A stretch of 64,000 nucleotides of DNA from Litsea cubeba (Eukaryota > Streptophyta > Magnoliopsida > Laurales > Lauraceae): the NCBI GenBank assembly GCA_012931725.1, contig CM022944.1, forward strand, positions 76,540,151-76,604,150, given 5' to 3'. Made by a program: the position numbers and the translations under genes. Below, in pieces: positions 59,403-64,000 of this stretch (the stretch's first letter is position 1; every line of letters starts with the position of its first letter). The notes beneath the pieces were generated by a model. The model saw only the letters and a program-made list of their open reading frames with translations, was not told where the DNA came from and made no database searches.

Positions 59403-60179
59403 GAGTATTATGTGTGTGGTGCTCGCGAATAGACAAGCATCATGTATGCAGGACTAAAATCAGTAGTAATAGTCAGATGGCCATTACAAATTACTATCTT
59501 AAGTCTCGGGTTGCCATCAACATGCTACGGTAGTTAGATTTGACCTTGCACGCATTTAGGGTTTGGATGTTGGAGGATATGCATCCATACTGCTTTTGAG
59601 GGTGTTCGACATCCAAAACCCCAATTGTGCGTATCTTTGACTTCAAATTACATCAACATGTGTCTGGACAACCCCCGGTGCCCCTCGAAGTCACAAGTAT
59701 AATTATTATACAAGTCTGGGTCATCTGTCCAATTAAAAGTGCTATGGTCCATGGTTCTAACCCAAAAGAATTATGCTTCTAAGGTGCACTAATCACCCAA
59801 TTTGTGGGGCAAACAGTGGTCCAAAAGTGGCTAGGCATGAGGGCCAAACTAATAGGGAAGAAAGAAGGGAAATCCGGACCTTCCGAAGTGATACGGGGTT
59901 GGCCATTGAGTAAAGAACGCTTAACTGCCAAAAGGGTTCACGGTTAGTCGGGAGGGTGGTACCCACTGCTAGCCATAAGCCTTTACAAGCCAATTTCAGT
60001 TCTGTTTGAGCTTTAGAACTCGTTTGGTGGTTGGCCTGTTTTGGCCATTTTTGGGTCTTTCTCAGCCATTTCCTTTAGGGAAACTTTGGCTGGGTTTCTA
60101 CCACCTTTATACACCAACAAATTGCAATTTAAACATAAAAAACAATAACATTTCAGCATGGACATGCTGACTAGAATAG

Positions 60180-61878
60180 ATTATAGAATTCATGAGAAAC
60201 ATGGAAAGTAAAGCATGCATTCGCTCTATCTTTGGAGTTGCTAAAGCTGCACTTCTAAGGCAGGTATGAATATTGTCATTAACAAACAAACATGTTGGAA
60301 TATCTGGGTTAATGCAAAGTATTTGAAAGGAGCTTCCTTTTGGGATATTTCAATTCTAAAAGCTGCTTCTTGGGGGTGGAAAGGCATCATAGCTCTTAGA
60401 TCTTTGGTGTTACCTCACATTCAAGTTTTGATTGGGAATGCGTGGTCCACAAACTTTTGGACTGACCCATGACTCAATAGTGGGCGGTTAAAGGACCGTT
60501 ATGGTGATCGAGCAATAGTGGACGGTTAAAGGACCGTTATGGTGATCGAGCAATTTATGATCTGCGCATGGGCACTGATATAAGGGTTTAGTAGGTTTCT
60601 TCATAATGATGGATGTCACCTTCCAAGCCCAACATCGAATGCTTTGATGGATTTCTTTCAGGCAATCACAAGTGAGATTGTCCCTTGGAGTATGTTTGAT
60701 GATGAAATTGTTTGGACTCTAGAAGAGCAGGGTCACTTTTCTTTGAAATCTTCCTGCAAGTTAATTTGTAATATCCCTAACTAGCAAATTCAGTGGACTT
60801 CAGCAATATGGTTTAAAGGGTGTATTAAAAAACACTCAGTTTGTGCTTGGATGCTATTAAGAGGAAGACTAAAAACAAAGGATTTCCTGCTTCAAAAAAA
60901 TTTTGCTTGTGACTTTGGCTGTGTTCTTTGTGATTGCACATGGGCGACAACGTCACATCTCATGATTCATTGCCCCTATTCTCAAGAGATTTGGCAAAGG
61001 ATTCTTTATAAATTGAACTTGTTGCCAATCAGCTGTACTGATGCTTAGGAACTACTATATTCAATCATATCTCGCCTAGATCAGCAAAGTGATGGAGCTT
61101 TAACACTTGGTAAGCTACTCTTTAATGCTTTTGTGTGGCACGTGTGGGCAGAAAGAAATGCAAGGATTTCTCGATTGACTGCAAAAACCAGTATGTCTGT
61201 AGTGCAGCAAATCACTCAAGTGGTGACCACTAAAGTTCTGTACCTTGGTATCAATTTACCAAATAGTATTCAGTGTCGTTGGAATGCTCCTTCTTATGAC
61301 CAAGTGCATATTACAATACTGGTTGTTGAGAGGGTTTGTGGTTGGCGTCTTTCCATAGAACCAACTAATCAAACTATGATTGGCATTATGTGGCGAGATC
61401 TACACCACCCTTTGAATGGTCGAATTGTGCCAGTGCTGAATTACTATGAGGGGGTATTTCAGATTCTGCAGCTTATTCCAGCAATGTTTTCATCATTTAC
61501 TATTGAGGCCGACTCTTCTTTATAGCAAGTGCTTCTTAATCTAGGCCGATCTGAATGGGCCATGCGGTTTCAAGCTAGAAGGCTTCATGCAGTGATTACT
61601 TCTCTTGTCTTCATCCTCAGACTGTGCGTATTAGCAAAATTATAAGCAGAACTTCTGGAAATATACCAATGAATATTGATATTTTGTATAACTTTATCTG
61701 TGATGAGTTTTGATGATAGTTAGCATTTTTTTTCTTCGATTGCTATTTCTTTTGCATATCCTGTATTTGAAGGGGTATGCCCCTTTTTGGAAGTATATCC
61801 AATCATTTTGATGTTATATTTCCATTTCTGTATATTTTATTTGAGAAATTGAAGACCTAACTTATCCTTAAAAAAAAA
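60180..61878 (+). pseudogene. 5'-truncated L1-type LINE, 3' end with poly-A
   Basis: The + strand reads SFWDISILKAASWGWKGI and IGNAWSTNFWTDP, the segment after RT in plant L1 elements. The zinc-binding zf-RVT motif comes next (RLKTKDFLLQ, CVLCDC, HLMIHCPYSQEIW), then WHVWAERNARI near 61,133. The 3' end is AT-rich and finishes in nine A at 61,870-61,878. Frames change several times and RT itself is missing, as expected for a truncated, dead copy. Confidence 0.8.
60475..60550 (+). repeat. 38-bp tandem duplication inside the LINE
   Basis: CAATAGTGGGCGGTTAAAGG... occurs at 60,475-60,512 and again at 60,513-60,550 with one difference. It lies in a coding segment and shifts frame. Confidence 0.88.
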
Positions 61879-61979
61879 GTGTTGTAATTCAAATTAATCA
61901 CTTGTCTTGGTTTTCCTGGCTCCCAAAAACACACCCAAGCTGTCAAACCAACTAGAAATACCCTAGCACTAAACCCCTT

Positions 61980-63076
61980 AATTGTACCTTAGAACACCCA
62001 AAAAATCGGAAAACTGGAAAAGACAACGAATTAGGCTTTGCATGTTGATTTGGTGGGTTTTAAATAAAAGGAATGTTCCAAGAGGTTATATTGAAATTAT
62101 TAAAGACATGTATGAAGGAGCAATTTCGAGTGTGGAAACTATTTGTGGAGAGACATGGGAGTTCTCAGTGACCATAGGTTTGCATCAGGGGTCATCCCTA
62201 AGTCCTTATCTCTTTGCACTGATTATGGATGAGTTAACTGCTCATATTCAAGAAAATGTACCTTGGTGCATGTTATTTGCATATGATATTTCTGTCTGTT
62301 GGTAGATGAATCAAGAGGTGGTGCGAATGCAAAACTTGAGATATGGCGGGAGACCTTGGAATCCAAAGGCTTTAAAATAAGCCATACAGAGACGGAATAT
62401 ATGGATCGTTACTTCAATGGGCATATAGAAAGAGCTGAAACTCCTTTGAGAATTCAAGACCATGAGATACCATAAAGTGATTCTTTCGGCTACCATGGAT
62501 CTATAATTAGTAAAGATGGGGAGGTCGAACATTGGATAAAAACGGGATGGTTGAAGTGGAGACTTGCTTCTGGAGTGTTTTGTGACCTATGAATGCCAAA
62601 AAGATTGAAGGGGAAATTTTACAGAACAACGATTAGACCTGCTATGACCTGTGGAGCAGAATGTTGGCCAATCAAGAAGCAACATATGCACAAAATGGAT
62701 GTAGCAGAGATGAGAATGTTGAGGTGGATGTGTGGTAAAATTAGGAAGGATAAAATTAGAAATGAATGCTTTTGAAAGCATTTAGGGGTAGCAACAATAA
62801 CAATAGGGGATAAAATAAAATAAACCCGTTTGTGATGGTTTGGGCATGTACAACGTAGGCCGGCAACAACGCCGGTAAGGAAAAGTTTGGCTCTGAAGAT
62901 TAATGGCCCAGCAAGGGGAAAGGGTAGGCCAAAGAGGACGTGGATGGAGGTAGTAAAAATAGGTATGAAAAAGTGTAATTTATCTGAGTATTTGACTCAA
63001 GATAGATCGGAATGGAGAAACATAATTTGTGTATCCAATTCGGAATGGAGAAATAGATCAGAATGATGATGATTAA
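61980..63076 (+). pseudogene. RTE-type LINE, RT to C-terminus
   Basis: The order is WWVLNKRNVPRGYIEIIKD, GLHQGSSLSPYLFALIMDEL, the RT active-site region where the usual FADD reads FAYD (catalytic Asp lost), then FKISHTETEYM, RPAMTCGAECWPIKK, EMRMLRWMCGKIRKDKIR and GRPKRTWMEVV. It ends with GATGATGAT at about 63,066, the kind of short repeat that closes RTE elements. Stops at 62,303, 62,473, 62,590 and 62,773 break it. Confidence 0.85.
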
Positions 63077-63079
63077 GAA

Positions 63080-63259
63080 ATTCTTAGAGTTGATTAATTA
63101 AATTTGGTTTTCCCATTAAGGTGAGTCCTCGTTATCATCTCTGCGGAGACTTGTTGAAGTGTCTGTGGACACCTGCTTTGGCATCGTATTGTGCTTCAGC
63201 AATTGGGATTGTGCTTTGGCACTCTTTCCCGCAAACCCTAACCCTAGGGCCTGCATCAA
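63080..63259 (+). mobile_element. Tail of an LTR (family of 47,908)
   Basis: AAGGTGAGTCCTCGTTATC through CGCAAACCCTAACCCTAGGGCCTGCATCA follows 48,150-48,260 and the 48,635-48,649 end. The first part of the LTR is not seen. Confidence 0.6.
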
Positions 63260-63390
63260 GATACCTTGGTGTATATTATTTGTAGATGATATAGTATTGG
63301 TGGATGAATTTAGAGATGGCGTAAATGAGGAACTTGAGAGATGGTAAGGGCCTTTAGAATCCAAGAGCTTTAAAATATGTCGTTCAAAGT
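63260..63390 (+). pseudogene. RTE reverse transcriptase fragment with FVDD
   Basis: IPWCILFVDDIVLVDEF and NEELERW, then KSFKI, match the catalytic region of RTE RT. It begins just after the LTR tail. It would follow on from the RTE relic that ends at 57,179. Confidence 0.7.
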
Positions 63391-63559
63391 GGATGTACAC
63401 ACACACATATATCTCTATGTGTGTGCATGTGTATACACACACACATGTATATATATATGGGAGATGCTCATATGAGTAACTCTCACACTATTGCGAGAGT
63501 AAGGGGGGACCCATTGGATCCACATCCAATGCAGACACCCTAAATGCAATGGGGACCCT

Positions 63560-63692
63560 TAGAGCATGTCCAAAAGTTGGTGGACATGTGCGATTCAGGG
63601 GGGTCGTGTGTTTGGTCCATTTGAATGGACCAAGGGTGGGCCCCACAAGAGTGAGCTTATGGAATTTATCCTAAGTTTTATCTTAGGAGAGC
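63560..63692 (-). mobile_element. Partial copy of the Mutator-like MITE
   Basis: It matches the reverse complement of the left half of the 14,090 element (GGTCCATTTGAATGGACC, TGGGCCCCACAAG, GAGCTTATGGAATTT) and ends GAGAGCCTTGCTT. Its other half is missing or replaced. Confidence 0.7.
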
Positions 63693-63705
63693 CTTGCTTA
63701 TATAG

Positions 63706-63837
63706 GGGAGATGCTCCTATGAGAGCATCTCTCATGGGGGCCCTCACCTCCATATCCAATGCCAACAACATAAATGTTAGGGCCCCCACCATAGCTCTCA
63801 TAATAAGGTGAGAGATGCTCTCATAGGAGCATCTCCC
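63706..63837. mobile_element. Short MITE with perfect 29-bp TIRs
   Basis: GGGAGATGCTCCTATGAGAG... at the left is repeated exactly, inverted, at 63,809-63,837. Flanks are TATA on each side, fitting a TA target. Length is 132 bp; no coding region. A related end starts at about 63,460. Confidence 0.85.
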
Positions 63838-63869
63838 TATATATATATATATATATAAAGGGAGGGGGG

Positions 63870-64000
63870 GCTCTCATAAGCTGCAACTTATGATAAGGTA
63901 AGATCAAGTGTGTGGTGGGGCCCACCTGGGGACCCACATGGGGTGTGTATTGTTTTTTGTGGGTGGGTGGGTGGGGTGGGGGGGGGGGGGGGATTTCAAG
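63870..64000 (-). mobile_element. Start of another Mutator-like MITE copy
   Basis: GGCTCTCATAAGCTGC...ATAAGGTAAGATCAAGTGTGTGG followed by GGGGCCCACCTGGGGACCC is the reverse of the right half of the 14,090 element. It runs into a G/T-rich tract (63,958-63,992) and the window edge. Confidence 0.65.

Larger units (their letters stand above)
57180..60100 (-). mobile_element. Chromovirus-like LTR remnant with internal duplications
   Basis: The left end TGACGTCCCCAAATC resembles the inverted LTR end (CATGACA type). The block GAAGCTTATGTGGCATTGC plus CTGTGGCCATCG (57,325-57,362) parallels 5,620-5,665 in the solo LTR on the same strand. AAGCTTAGTGGTGTC at 58,452 parallels 6,630. Two tandem duplications lie inside (periods about 262 and 239 bp). 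The right end is not sharp. Confidence 0.5.

Noticed and set aside
40830..64000. Possible kinase exon 2 in the right part
   Set aside because: I looked for codings of YRDLKPEN, SDFDLS and the C-terminal FxxF segment on the + strand and found none.
1..64000. tRNA or rRNA genes
   Set aside because: The only tRNA-like matches are short PBS sequences complementary to tRNA ends; no cloverleaf with both internal promoter boxes was recognised.

Overview
This is a repeat-dense stretch of a flowering-plant nuclear genome. LTR retrotransposons with plant-type PBS sequences, RTE and L1 LINEs, MITEs and one exon of a plant AGC-VIII protein kinase all point that way. The species cannot be fixed from the sequence; the depth of nesting and a possible very long intron suggest a large-genome angiosperm. 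The only convincing host gene exon is at 39,702-40,816 (+), the first coding exon of a D6PK/PVPK-1-like kinase. No exon 2 is visible in the remaining 23 kb.

Left third (1-13 kb). The window opens in the 3' part of a Tat-type Ty3/gypsy element on the + strand: an antisense ORF (1-694, -), two tandem-repeat blocks, a polypurine tract and an LTR beginning at 2,593. A related LTR lies tail-to-tail with it on the - strand (5,012-11,508). That LTR is split by a 3.4-kb solo chromovirus LTR (5,477-8,861, TSD ACTTT) and by a 1.8-kb copia-like solo LTR (about 9,101-10,905). It had itself landed in the gag of another - strand gypsy element, whose PBS and 5' LTR lie at 12,049-12,861.

Middle (13-39 kb). 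A ~65-bp minisatellite (13,310-14,080) carries a Mutator-like MITE with a 9-bp TSD. Next is a three-level nest: a 369-bp TIR element contains a chromovirus (14,523-30,944, TSD CATCT, 3.2-kb LTRs), whose 3' LTR contains a nearly full-length copia element on the - strand (21,122-28,403, TSD CCCCA). A second copia polyprotein (31.6-39.1 kb, +) follows. Its RT/RNase H region is split by a gypsy solo LTR, which is itself split by a copia solo LTR.

Right part (39-64 kb). The kinase exon is followed by sequence that could be its intron: LTR remnants, a hAT-like MITE, LINE RNase H pieces, two or more RTE LINE fragments, an L1 3' end with a poly-A tail, and a cluster of MITEs at the right edge. Nearly every transposon ORF is broken, mostly by stops that fit C-to-T decay. 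The two copia LTRs still differ by only roughly 1.5%, so that insertion is comparatively young.
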